DNA of 18,214 bases from JACJYE01 sp964432875 (GCA_964432875.1 CAYSPJ010000101.1:1-18214); one strand, 5' to 3'. Counted from the first letter of the stretch, positions 1 to 8,207 are shown. Program-made: numbers and translations. The notes: generated by a model not told the origin, from the letters alone.

Positions 1-1
1 T

Positions 2-9
2 TATATTTG
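2..9 (+). promoter_or_regulatory. Bacteroidota -7 box before the lipoprotein gene
   Basis: TATATTTG matches the Bacteroidota -7 consensus TAnnTTTG exactly. It lies 33 bp before the ATG at 43, which would give a short 5' leader of roughly 25-30 nt. The matching -33 element would lie outside the window, so only half of the promoter can be tested here. Confidence 0.55.
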
Positions 10-42
10 AAGCATTATCAAACCAGTTAAACACTTCGCGCT

Positions 43-573
43 ATGAAAGCAAACCCTTCCAAACAAGCCTTGGCCCTCATGCTGGCAGGCTTGGTTTTCC
101 TCTCCAGTTGCGTCAGCAGCACCGTCATCAGCTCCGAGCCTCCGGGCGCCAAGTTGTATATCAACGATGAGTACATGGGGTTGACGCCTTACACCTACAG
201 CGATACTAAAATAACCGGCATGACCAACTTCGTGCGTCTGGAGAAAGAAGGCTACGAGCCTTTACACACCGCTTTCTCCCGCTCGGAAGAAGCTGATGTC
301 GGCGCCATTGTCGCTGGAGTTTTCTTCTGGGTCCCATTTTTGTGGACGATGAAATACCGCCCCTATCGCATGTACGAACTGTTCCCCGCCCTGCCCTATT
401 ATGAGTATTACGAACCAGCGCCAGCCCCGGCTATCACCGAGCCGCAAGCGCCAGCCCCCTCAAAGTCCGAGCGCTTACGCGAACTCAAGAAATTGCTGGA
501 TGAAGGCATCCTCACCCAGGAAGAGTTTGAGCGGGAAAAGCAGAAGATACTGGCAGAGGGCGGCAGCGATTAA
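43..573 (+). CDS. PEGA-domain lipoprotein with C-terminal SHOCT motif
   Basis: A 176-residue predicted lipoprotein. The signal peptide ends in a lipobox (LSSC) with the acylated cysteine at residue 23. Residues about 27-75 look like a PEGA domain: the stretch SSEPPGAKLYINDEYMG is followed by the typical 'TPY' and 'LEKEGYEP' segments. PEGA domains occur in surface proteins and are thought to bind other proteins or cell-wall components. Residues about 86-103 are strongly hydrophobic and could touch or span a membrane. A Pro/Ala-rich linker (about 124-140) leads to a SHOCT-like helix pair (about 141-172, LKKLLDEGILTQEEFEREK). SHOCT is a short oligomerisation motif. The start is supported by a -7 box at 2-9. 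The gene is convergent with the beta-propeller gene, with only 5 bp between the stop codons, so any terminator must lie inside coding sequence. The family call is fairly firm; the role is unknown. Confidence 0.85.
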   Translation: MKANPSKQALALMLAGLVFLSSCVSSTVISSEPPGAKLYINDEYMGLTPYTYSDTKITGMTNFVRLEKEGYEPLHTAFSRSEEADVGAIVAGVFFWVPFLWTMKYRPYRMYELFPALPYYEYYEPAPAPAITEPQAPAPSKSERLRELKKLLDEGILTQEEFEREKQKILAEGGSD

Positions 574-578
574 AGCCG

Positions 579-3134
579 CTACCGCTTGACCAAAACCCGC
601 GCTTCGCGAAATACCCGGTTGCCACCTTGATAGCGGCCCTCCAGCACATAAGCATAAGCCCCGGCGGGCAAGCTATGCAAGCTGACGTCTAACTGATGAT
701 GCCCAGCGGCCAACAGCCCCTGCTGCAGCAGGCGCACTTCTCGGCCCTGGGCATCCAGCAGGCGCAGCTTTACCTGAGCGGCCTGAGGCAAAGCAAAAGC
801 GATGGCCGTCATCTCTTGTGCGGGGTTGGGGAAATTTTGTTGCAGCAGCCTTGGCGCCAGCGGCTCGCGTTGGCTGCTGACCTCATCGCGCAGATCCGTT
901 TGGTAAACGCCCAGGCCGTGGGTAGCAGCTCGTAGCTTGCGGTTGGATGGCGAAATACTCAGGTGGTAAACCATCACCGCATCGGCTACTCCAATGGAAT
1001 AAGGCTGCCAGCTTTGGCCACCGTCGAAGGAAGCATAGACGCCCAGGTCGTTGCCCAGGTAGAGGTCGGTAGGCAGATCCGGGTCCACGGCGATGGTATT
1101 GGCTGGCACGTCGGGCAAGCCGTTGTCGATAGCTTGCCAGGTGTCGCCCCGGTCTTCCGTCTTATAAACATGGCTGGTATTGAAGCCCGAAAAAACGACA
1201 TAGGCGATATCATCGTTTTGGGGATCAAAGCTGATGCCCATGGCCACGCGGTCGGGCAAGCCGCTCATCGGCAGCCAGGAAGCCCCGCCGTCTGTCGAGC
1301 GGTAAACGCGCGGGTTGGGGCCAAGCAGCGGGGCGGTGCTGACGTAGATCAAATCCTCGTCCAAAGGCGAGACGGCGATGGCGAGGATGGGGTTGCCGGA
1401 AGCCTGATCAACAAAGCCGTTGGAAGTAGCCGCCCAGTTGTTGCCCAAATCGGCCGAGCGGTGCAGGCGTTGAGCGCCAGCGAATAGCGTATTGGGGTTT
1501 AGGGGCGAAAGCACAAAGGGGCCATTGAAGTTTTTCTGTTCGCTGGAAGCCGAAGCGATATTCAGCCCGCTGAAGCCCAGCCCTCCATTGGTCGAGCGCC
1601 GGATATTGAGGCGCTGGAAAGAGCCGAAGAGGATGTTATCATTCAAGGGGTGGATTGCCGTGCACATGCCATCGCCGCCGATGGCGCGGTCCCAGGCGTC
1701 GTCACCCCGGTAGATGGCCGTGGCGTTGTCCTGCAGGCCGCCCATCGCCAAGTCTGGGCGGAGGTTCGAGTTGGAAAAATTGGCGTAAAACTGCTGGGTT
1801 TGATAGCCGCCGTTGCGGCCTTCCCAGTTCTCGCCATTATCAAGCGAAGCGAAAATACCGCCATCGGTAGCCAAAAAGATCGTATTGGGGTTGAAGGGCG
1901 AATAATAAGCGCCGTGGATATCAGCATGGACATAGTTTGGCGGCCCCTCTGGCCCACCCACGGGCGTCTGTTCCAGATACCAGGCCGACCAATTGGATTT
2001 TTGGGTCAAAGACTGCCCGCCGTTCGTAGATTTAAAAGCATCTATGCCGGTATAAATGATGGTGTTGGGGTCGTCCGTTTTGATGCCCACATCGTGGGAG
2101 TACCAGCCCTGGTACTTGGCGACATCGGAGCCGTTGACATTAGCCCAGCTCTGCCCGCCGTCTTGTGAACGGAACAAACCGATGCTGGCAAAGGCATCCG
2201 CTAGCGAAATGTACATGATGTCCGGGTTGGACGGGCTGATCGACAATTTGGCCTTGCCGGTAAAATCGGGCAAGCCCGGGATCTGTTGAAAGGTACTGCC
2301 GCCATCATCTGACCGGAAGATGCCGGAAGCGGGGCTGAGGTAACCGCCATGTGTGGCAAAGAGGATGTTGGTGTCGAGCGGATGCAGCTCTAAATCGACC
2401 CCCATGGGGAAATCGTGGGCCAGCTCCCAGGCAGCGCCGCCATTATGGCTGCGGTAAAGCCCCTCGGTGGTAGCTGCAAAAACGGTGTTGGGGTTTTGGG
2501 GATTGATGACCACATCCCACACGCCGCGCATCTCTCCGTAGCTCCAGTCGAGCGATTTTTGCCAGCTCTGCCCGCCATCGGTGGTTTTCAGGATGCCGAT
2601 GCCATAACTGCCCCGGGTGAGGCGGTCGTAAACACCTGGCGCGGCGGCAGTATAGTTATACACTTCGCCAGTGCCGATATAAAACTCGTCTGGATTTTGA
2701 GGGTTGATGGCGATAGCGGACACCCCCAAAACCGGATGCCCCAAGGGCACCCGCTCCCAGGCCTGGACGCCCTGCCCTGCGGTGGCAGTCTTCCACAAGC
2801 CGCCGGATGCCGAGCCAGCGTAAATAATGCCTGGATCTGTCGGATGGAAAGCCAGGCAGATGGTGCGCCCGCCGAAGTTTTTGGGGCCCAGGGCTTGCCA
2901 CTCTGGCTCATTGCCCCCATTGCGGAAGGCCAATTCCAACTGCCGCTGCTCGTGAGCGAGCGTCAGGTTGCGCGACCAGATGCGCCCATCGGGATAGGAG
3001 CGCACCAAAGCCCATTCGGCCATGGCCTGGCTGGCGCCGGTTTCGGTTTTTTTCGCTGGCATTTCGGCCGCTTGATGGCAACCGCCCAGCAGGCCAACCA
3101 GGATTGCCAGGCACAAGAGCGCATGATATTTCAT
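579..3134 (-). CDS. Asp-box (sortilin/VPS10-like) beta-propeller protein with T9SS sorting domain
   Basis: An 851-residue exported protein. The N-terminal hydrophobic stretch ends in LLGGC (Cys19), a plausible lipobox. The body carries eleven Asp-box motifs of the S-x-D-G-G-x-x-W type, starting near residue 182; examples are KTTDGGQSW, FRSQDGGQSW, YRSTDGGASW and YASFDGGQSW. Several are preceded by 'INPQNPDxxY'-like strands. This is the pattern of VPS10/sortilin-type propellers and BNR-repeat proteins, which usually bind proteins or glycans. No sialidase active site is evident. Residues 763-851 form a type A T9SS C-terminal domain (QNFPNPA, then 'LLDAQGREVRLL' and 'LPAGAYAYVLEG', ending in basic VKR), which directs passage through the outer membrane. 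Having both a lipobox and a T9SS tail is unusual. The ligand and cellular role cannot be read from the sequence. Confidence 0.88.
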   Translation of the reverse strand: MKYHALLCLAILVGLLGGCHQAAEMPAKKTETGASQAMAEWALVRSYPDGRIWSRNLTLAHEQRQLELAFRNGGNEPEWQALGPKNFGGRTICLAFHPTDPGIIYAGSASGGLWKTATAGQGVQAWERVPLGHPVLGVSAIAINPQNPDEFYIGTGEVYNYTAAAPGVYDRLTRGSYGIGILKTTDGGQSWQKSLDWSYGEMRGVWDVVINPQNPNTVFAATTEGLYRSHNGGAAWELAHDFPMGVDLELHPLDTNILFATHGGYLSPASGIFRSDDGGSTFQQIPGLPDFTGKAKLSISPSNPDIMYISLADAFASIGLFRSQDGGQSWANVNGSDVAKYQGWYSHDVGIKTDDPNTIIYTGIDAFKSTNGGQSLTQKSNWSAWYLEQTPVGGPEGPPNYVHADIHGAYYSPFNPNTIFLATDGGIFASLDNGENWEGRNGGYQTQQFYANFSNSNLRPDLAMGGLQDNATAIYRGDDAWDRAIGGDGMCTAIHPLNDNILFGSFQRLNIRRSTNGGLGFSGLNIASASSEQKNFNGPFVLSPLNPNTLFAGAQRLHRSADLGNNWAATSNGFVDQASGNPILAIAVSPLDEDLIYVSTAPLLGPNPRVYRSTDGGASWLPMSGLPDRVAMGISFDPQNDDIAYVVFSGFNTSHVYKTEDRGDTWQAIDNGLPDVPANTIAVDPDLPTDLYLGNDLGVYASFDGGQSWQPYSIGVADAVMVYHLSISPSNRKLRAATHGLGVYQTDLRDEVSSQREPLAPRLLQQNFPNPAQEMTAIAFALPQAAQVKLRLLDAQGREVRLLQQGLLAAGHHQLDVSLHSLPAGAYAYVLEGRYQGGNRVFREARVLVKR

Positions 3135-3156
3135 CTTTGAGTAGATTTTTTCTTTT

Positions 3157-3192
3157 GCAAGATATAACTTTTTGGGAAATGGGGCGAGTCAA
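3157..3192 (-). promoter_or_regulatory. Weak promoter candidate for the beta-propeller gene
   Basis: Reading the minus strand, TTGACT (3192-3187) is followed after 20 bp by TATATCTTGC (3166-3157). The second box resembles the Bacteroidota -7 element but lacks one T (TATCTTG against TATCTTTG). The ATG of the beta-propeller gene lies about 22 bp further on. The spacing fits, but the -7 box is imperfect. Confidence 0.33.
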
Positions 3193-3306
3193 GTGCCTTT
3201 CCAGGCTTTTCCCTGCTAAAAATATAAAGTTGAACCCGCTTTAAACCATCAGGCAACCCATCAGTCCAAAACAGCATCATCCTACATATAAGAATAATTT
3301 CAGCTT

Positions 3307-4965
3307 ATGGATAGAAGAGCCACCATCGCCAGCCTGCTGGGCCGGCCGCCAGCCAAAGCGCCAGCACCGCCGCTGCCCATCGTACAATCAGGCCTGGAGC
3401 CGTATACGGGCCCCTGGGCTTATGAACAAGCCGCCCATCTGCTGAGGCGAGCCATGTTCGGCCCGTCTTACGAACAAATCAAAACGGCTGCCGCATTGGG
3501 GCTGGCCACCACCTTGCAACAGCTTTTTGTAGAGCGGCCACTGCCCGAGCCGCCGCTCAACCACAGCAATCAAAATGACCCCGCGGTGCCCATCGGCTCA
3601 ACTTGGATAAATGCCCCCTACTCTACTACCGTCAACCTGCGGCCCTACCGCATACAGAGCTTGCGGGCCTGGACGATGCAGCAGCTCTTCCAGGAGGGCG
3701 TTTCGATACGCGAACAACTGACCCTCTTTTGGCACAACCACTTTGGCGTAGCCAATGTAAACGATGCCAAGTTCCGCTATGTCCATGCCACCTTGCTGCG
3801 CTCCTCCGCTTGGGGCAGCTTCCGCGAGCTGGTCAAAGCCGTGACCATCGACCCCACCATGCTGCGCTTCCTCAATGGCAATCAGAACACTAGCAACTCG
3901 CCCAATGAAAACTACGCCCGCGAGCTGCTCGAGCTCTTTACTATCGGCAAAGGCCCGCAAGCAGGCCCGGGCGATTATACCCACTATACCGAGGAAGACA
4001 TCGGTGCCATGGCCCGGGTGCTCACGGGCTGGCGCGACCGCGGCTTCAACGCTACCAACCCCGATGTGCCCCTGGAATCTTATTACACCAACAACCGGCA
4101 CGACCTGGGCGAAAAGCAACTGTCCCACCGTTTCGACAACATCGTCATCCCCAATATGGGGGCCCAGGAGTACGCCCACCTGATCGATATCATCTTTCAA
4201 AAAGACGAAACGGCCCGCTTCATCTGCCGCAAGCTCTACCGCTGGTTTGTCTATTACGTCATCGATGATCAAGTGGAGCAAAACGTCATCGAGCCGATGG
4301 CGCAAGTACTCATCAGCAATGATTACGCCATCCGCCCGGCACTGGAGGCATTGCTGGGCAGCGCCCACTTCTTCGATATACTGAACGTGGGGCCGATGAT
4401 TAAAAACCCACTGGCGTTCATCGTGTCGGCGGCAAAACCTTTTGCCATTGCGATGCCGCCGGATGTGACGCGCATTTACAACGCCATGCTCCGCTTTTTC
4501 GCCTCTAGCATATTGCAGCAGATGGATTACTACGAGCTGCCCAGCGTAGCCGGCTGGAAAGCTTACCATCAGGAGCCGCTCTACTATCGGATGTGGGTGA
4601 ACGCCACTACCCTACCCGAGCGGATGAAACTGACGGATACCATGGTAAGCACGGGCTTTGTAGTCGACGGGTTCCGGGTGCGGATCAACCCGCTGCCCTT
4701 CGTCGCCACCCTCGACAACCCCTTGGACCCCAATGCGGTAATCGAGGAATTCAGCCGTATCCTTTTCCCGCAGCCAATTACCGAGGGGCAAAAGGCCGCG
4801 CTGAAAGAGATACTCATACCCGGGCTGCCCGATTACGAGTGGACCGTAGAGTACAGCGACCATCTGAGCAACCCCGGCAATACTGCCCTGGCGCAATCCG
4901 TCGCGGCCAAGCTCAACCAATTGCTGCAAGCCATGTTCAGCATGCCCGAATTTCACCTAAGTTAA
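3307..4965 (+). CDS. DUF1800 family protein
   Basis: A 552-residue protein with the hallmarks of DUF1800 in order: 'AAHLLRRAMFGPSYEQI' near residue 42, 'LTLFWHNHFG' near 138, 'NENYARELLELFTIGKG' near 200, 'DIGAMARVLTGWR' near 230, 'ARFICRKLYRWFVYY' near 305, and 'PLAFIVSAAKPF' plus 'LPSVAGWKAYHQEP' near 375-425. The family's biochemical role is not established. Its genes are very often paired with DUF1501 genes, as here, where the next gene starts 21 bp downstream on the same strand, so the two are probably co-transcribed and may act together. The N-terminus begins MDRRATIASLLG, which has a twin arginine but no hydrophobic core after it, so no usual export signal is visible. I saw no clear -7 box in the 172 bp upstream. 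The family call is strong; the function is unknown. Confidence 0.92.
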   Translation: MDRRATIASLLGRPPAKAPAPPLPIVQSGLEPYTGPWAYEQAAHLLRRAMFGPSYEQIKTAAALGLATTLQQLFVERPLPEPPLNHSNQNDPAVPIGSTWINAPYSTTVNLRPYRIQSLRAWTMQQLFQEGVSIREQLTLFWHNHFGVANVNDAKFRYVHATLLRSSAWGSFRELVKAVTIDPTMLRFLNGNQNTSNSPNENYARELLELFTIGKGPQAGPGDYTHYTEEDIGAMARVLTGWRDRGFNATNPDVPLESYYTNNRHDLGEKQLSHRFDNIVIPNMGAQEYAHLIDIIFQKDETARFICRKLYRWFVYYVIDDQVEQNVIEPMAQVLISNDYAIRPALEALLGSAHFFDILNVGPMIKNPLAFIVSAAKPFAIAMPPDVTRIYNAMLRFFASSILQQMDYYELPSVAGWKAYHQEPLYYRMWVNATTLPERMKLTDTMVSTGFVVDGFRVRINPLPFVATLDNPLDPNAVIEEFSRILFPQPITEGQKAALKEILIPGLPDYEWTVEYSDHLSNPGNTALAQSVAAKLNQLLQAMFSMPEFHLS

Positions 4966-4986
4966 CACACCCTTAAAGCTCTTGGC

Positions 4987-6549
4987 ATGAAAAGGAGAAA
5001 ATTTATCCAGGCTGCCGGCACGGCCATCAGTTTGCCGATCTTGCTGAATGGCTTCCGCCTTTCGGCTATGCCCCGGCAGTCGATATTCAATACCATCAAC
5101 GAAGAAAGCGACCGAGTGCTGGTGCTCATCCAGCTCAATGGGGGCAATGACGGGCTCAACACCGTATTGCCTATAGACCAGTACGACCGCCTGGCCAATA
5201 CGCGCAGCAATATCCTCATCCCGGAAAACAACATCCTCGGGCTGAGCGATACCGTCGGTTTGCACCCGGCCATGGGCGGCCTGCGCAGCTTGTACGAAGA
5301 TGCGAAGCTCAATATCGTGCAAAGCGTCGGCTATCCCGACCAAAACCGCTCCCACTTCCGTTCTACGGACATCTGGACCAGCGGCTCCCCGGCTACCGAG
5401 ACCTGGCAGACGGGCTGGCTGGGGCGCTTCCTGCAGTCTGGCCACCCGGCTTATCCCGAGGGGTATCCCAATGCCGAGGTGCCCCACCCCTTTGCCATCA
5501 CTATCGGCAGCATCGTTTCGGAAACCTGCCAAGGCACGGCTGCCAATTTCAGCCTTACCCTCAACGATCCATTTTCGTTAGCCCCTCTTACCCAGAGCGA
5601 ACCGGGCGAGGTACCTGCTACGCCCTATGGCCAGGAGCTGACCTTCCTGCGCACCACTATCGCGCAGACCAATGCCTATGGCAGTGTCATCACGGCAGCA
5701 GCGGAAAGCGGCAACAACCTGGCTGCCTACCCCGAGGGCAACCGCCTGGCTGCCCAATTGAAAAATATCGCCCTGCTCATCTCGGGCGGCATGCATACCA
5801 AGGTGTATGTGGCCAATATCGGCGGCTTTGATACCCATGCTAACCAAGTACAGGAAAATGATACCACCAATGGCGAACACGCCGAGCTGCTCCTCCAGCT
5901 CTCCGAGGCGATCGCCGCTTTCCAAGCCGACTTGCAGCAGCTAGGGCTGGACGAGCGCGTCATCACCATGACTTTCTCCGAATTTGGCCGCCAGATCCGC
6001 TCCAATGGCAGCCTGGGCACCGATCACGGCTCGGCTGCCCCCTTGCTGGTGGCCGGCAAATGCGTCAACGCGGGCATCATCGGGTACAACCCTGAAATCC
6101 CGCAGGAGGTAGAGCCCCAGGAGGGCGTGCCTATGCAATACGATTTCCGCGATGTATATGGCTCTATCCTCATGGATTGGTTCGAGGTGCCGGAAGCGGA
6201 GGTGCGTAGCTTGCTGCACCAAGAGTTTCAGCATATCCCCATCCTGGATCCTTGCCAGTCGCCGGTAGGCACCGGGCAGACACGGCCTCTCGAGCCGGAA
6301 ATCGAGCTGCAAGCTTTCCCCAACCCTTTCCGGGAAGGGGCGACTATCCGCTTCTACAGCCAGGGCGAATGGGCCCGCCTCAGCGTCTTCAACAGCCTGG
6401 GCAATGAAATACGCGTTTTAGTCAACAACCGCCTGCCCGCCGGCCAGCATGATTTCCGCTTCGATGCCAATGGCCTTCCGCCAGGGAATTATTACTTCCG
6501 GCTGCAATTGGGCGGCAGGCAGCGGACGAAAGGGGCGGTGAAGGGGTAG
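4987..6549 (+). CDS. DUF1501 family protein with Tat-like signal and T9SS sorting domain
   Basis: A 520-residue exported protein. The N-terminus KRRKFIQAAGTAISLPILL has a twin-arginine-like motif followed by a hydrophobic segment, as in many DUF1501 proteins. The core shows DUF1501 landmarks: 'VLIQLNGGNDGLNT' (about 46-59), 'NRSHFRSTDIWTSG' (about 121-134), 'GGFDTHANQ' (about 280), and 'TFSEFGRQIRSNGSLGTDHG' (about 325-345). The family is related to alkaline phosphatase/sulfatase-fold proteins, but its activity is not defined. Residues 435-520 look like a type A T9SS C-terminal domain (QAFPNPFREG, 'LSVFNSLGNEIRVL', 'LPPGNYYFRLQLGG', Lys-rich end), so the mature protein should be released outside or held on the cell surface. 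It follows the DUF1800 gene by 21 bp, the usual pairing. Family and tail are well supported. Confidence 0.92.
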   Translation: MKRRKFIQAAGTAISLPILLNGFRLSAMPRQSIFNTINEESDRVLVLIQLNGGNDGLNTVLPIDQYDRLANTRSNILIPENNILGLSDTVGLHPAMGGLRSLYEDAKLNIVQSVGYPDQNRSHFRSTDIWTSGSPATETWQTGWLGRFLQSGHPAYPEGYPNAEVPHPFAITIGSIVSETCQGTAANFSLTLNDPFSLAPLTQSEPGEVPATPYGQELTFLRTTIAQTNAYGSVITAAAESGNNLAAYPEGNRLAAQLKNIALLISGGMHTKVYVANIGGFDTHANQVQENDTTNGEHAELLLQLSEAIAAFQADLQQLGLDERVITMTFSEFGRQIRSNGSLGTDHGSAAPLLVAGKCVNAGIIGYNPEIPQEVEPQEGVPMQYDFRDVYGSILMDWFEVPEAEVRSLLHQEFQHIPILDPCQSPVGTGQTRPLEPEIELQAFPNPFREGATIRFYSQGEWARLSVFNSLGNEIRVLVNNRLPAGQHDFRFDANGLPPGNYYFRLQLGGRQRTKGAVKG

Positions 6550-6714
6550 CAAAGCAATGATTGCCACAACACGGAAGACAATAGTGCCATACGTCATGCT
6601 GAATCGTTACACTGTAAAATCTGGCTGGCGAGCTAATCGAAGTCGTTTGGCAACGGCCGGAGGCATCGGGCTATAAGGAGAAGCTGCTGCAAGAAGCGGC
6701 AGCATTCTCCCCAG
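6550..6714. other. Gap with no recognisable gene, upstream of the nrfA relic
   Basis: This is the left part of a 409-bp stretch without an intact gene. One plus-strand frame stays open from about 6620 to 6935 and encodes NLAGELIEVVWQRPEASG and on into the relic, but it has no clear start codon and I recognise no family in it. It is in the same frame as the post-frameshift end of the nrfA relic, so it may be more decayed sequence. No terminator hairpin for the DUF1501 gene was found. Confidence 0.4.
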
Positions 6715-6935
6715 ATGACCACCGATTTCCACCCGCTGAGCAAGGCGCGCAAGCTAAAGGCTCAGCTCCCCGACTACGAGCTGTACGCCCTCTGCATGCA
6801 CGCCAAGCGGGTCACCTCCTGCGCGGATTGCCACATACCGTACCGCACGAAGGGGAGCAGAAGTTTAACGACCACCACATCGGCTCATCCTTGAGCAATG
6901 TGGAGAACTCCTGCTTCGTCCGCCACAAACTTTAA
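6715..6935 (+). pseudogene. nrfA: Relic of nrfA (cytochrome c nitrite reductase), frameshifted and truncated
   Basis: Translation from 6715 gives DFHPLSKARKLKAQLPDYE, then 'HAKRVTSCADCHIPYRTKG'. This matches the part of ammonia-forming nitrite reductase NrfA that reads 'SKAPxLKAQHPxYE...GxHxxxxVxCxDCHMPY'. A haem-binding CADCH is intact at 6820-6834. The frame is then lost by one missing base in the G run at 6852-6855. In the next frame the match continues as EQKFNDHHIGSSLSNVENSC, up to a stop at 6933-6935. The following haem motif, normally CxxCH, reads CFVRH, so its second cysteine is gone. Only about 70 of the usual 450-500 residues remain, with no signal peptide and no other haem sites. 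This is recognition from memory of family motifs, not a database match. The fragment cannot make a working enzyme and lies tail-to-tail with kbl. Confidence 0.75.
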
Positions 6936-6958
6936 GCCGGGAGCAGCTTTTCCGACTG

Positions 6959-8146
6959 TTAGATGACATTCAACTCCTTCCCCACCCTAATAAAAGCCTC
7001 GATCGCTTTCTCCAAATGCTCGCGCTCGTGGGCCGCGGAAATTTGGGTGCGGATGCGCGCCTTGCCCTGGGGCACCACCGGGTAGAAGAAGCCAATGACG
7101 TAGATGCCTTCCTGCAGGAGGCGGTTGGCGAATTCCTGAGCGCGTTTGGCATCGTAGAGCATGATGGGCACGATGGGGGTCTGGCCGGGCAAGATATCGA
7201 AGCCGGCGGCGGTCATTTTTTCGCGGAAGTATTTGGTGTTGACCTCCAGTTTATCGCGCAGGGCGGTGGAGCTGCTCAGCAAATCAATGACTGTGATGGA
7301 AGCCCCGACGATGGCTGGTGCCAAGGTGTTGGAAAAGAGGTAGGGCCGCGAGCGCTGGCGCAGCATATCCACGATTTCCTGCCGGGAAGCAGTAAAGCCG
7401 CCAGAAGCCCCCCCCATGGCTTTGCCGAGGGTGCCGGTGATGATATCCACCCGGCCCATGACGTCGTTGTATTCGTGGGTGCCGCGGCCGGTCTTGCCGA
7501 TGAAGCCCGTGGCGTGGCAATCATCCACCATAACCATAGCGTCGTATTTGTCTGCCAGGTCGCAGATGAGGTTGAGCCGGGCGATATCGCCGTCCATGGA
7601 AAAGACGCCATCGGTGGCGATCATGCGGCGGCGGGCGCTTTGGGCGGCTTGGAGCTTTTCTTCCAGATCGGCCATATCGCTATGTTTGTAGCGGTAGCGC
7701 TGAGCCTTGCACAGGCGGATGCCGTCGATGATGGAAGCATGGTTGAGCTCATCGGAGATAATGGCATCTTCTTCGCCGAGCAGGGGCTCGAACAAGCCGC
7801 CATTGGCGTCGAAGGCGGCGGCGTAGAGGATGGTATCCTCCATGCCCAGGAATTCCGAGATTTTGCGCTCCAGCTCCTTGTGGATGTCCTGGGTGCCGCA
7901 GATAAAGCGCACGGAAGACAAGCCGAAGCCATGGCTGTCGATAGCCGCCTTAGCTGCCTCGATGACGGCGGGGTGGGACGAAAGCCCCAAGTAGTTGTTG
8001 GCGCAGAAGTTGAGCACTTCGCCAGCCTTTTGGGTCGTAATCTCAGCCGCTTGCGGGCTGGTGATGATGCGCTCCACCTTGTAAAGGCCTGCCTCCTGGA
8101 TCCCCTGGAGTTCTTGTTCGAGCGCGGGTTCTACATTTTTATACAT
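6959..8146 (-). CDS. kbl: Glycine C-acetyltransferase (2-amino-3-ketobutyrate CoA ligase)
   Basis: A 395-residue fold-type I PLP enzyme of the alpha-oxoamine synthase family. It cleaves 2-amino-3-oxobutanoate with CoA into glycine and acetyl-CoA, the second step of threonine breakdown. Visible landmarks are 'NFCANNYLGLSSHP' (47-59), 'SSVRFICGTQDIHKELE' (77-93), 'DELNHASIIDGIRL' (132-145), 'MVDDCHATGFIGKTGRG' (206-222) with the PLP-contacting Asp, and 'TGTLGKAMGGASGG' (237-250), where Lys242 is the expected Schiff-base lysine. Length and N-terminus match the E. coli enzyme closely, including an MYKNVEPALEQELQ-type start. The upstream gene on the same strand, 61 bp away, encodes threonine dehydrogenase, the partner enzyme. 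This supports kbl over the related biotin (bioF) or haem (hemA) synthases. Cytosolic. Confidence 0.95.
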   Translation of the reverse strand: MYKNVEPALEQELQGIQEAGLYKVERIITSPQAAEITTQKAGEVLNFCANNYLGLSSHPAVIEAAKAAIDSHGFGLSSVRFICGTQDIHKELERKISEFLGMEDTILYAAAFDANGGLFEPLLGEEDAIISDELNHASIIDGIRLCKAQRYRYKHSDMADLEEKLQAAQSARRRMIATDGVFSMDGDIARLNLICDLADKYDAMVMVDDCHATGFIGKTGRGTHEYNDVMGRVDIITGTLGKAMGGASGGFTASRQEIVDMLRQRSRPYLFSNTLAPAIVGASITVIDLLSSSTALRDKLEVNTKYFREKMTAAGFDILPGQTPIVPIMLYDAKRAQEFANRLLQEGIYVIGFFYPVVPQGKARIRTQISAAHEREHLEKAIEAFIRVGKELNVI

Positions 8147-8207
8147 GCGTTTGTTTTTTTGTTGTCATTTTACAGCTTCCACCTGCTCATCCCTCGGCTT
8201 CCCACGC

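Noticed and set aside
579..3134. Sialidase function for the Asp-box protein
   Set aside because: Asp-boxes are shared by many propellers. I saw no FRIP motif or arginine triad of sialidases, and the number and spacing of boxes fit a sortilin/VPS10-like propeller better.
2415..3140. A 241-codon plus-strand open frame opposite the beta-propeller gene start
   Set aside because: Antisense shadow of the signal peptide and first propeller repeats; no recognisable protein.
3246..3264. Short direct repeat CCATCAG (two copies 12 bp apart) upstream of the DUF1800 gene
   Set aside because: Seven bases twice in a 172-bp gap is easily due to chance, and no promoter element lines up with it.
3598..4569. 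A 323-codon minus-strand open frame inside the DUF1800 gene
   Set aside because: Fully antisense to a conserved protein, with no start context, family motif or promoter.
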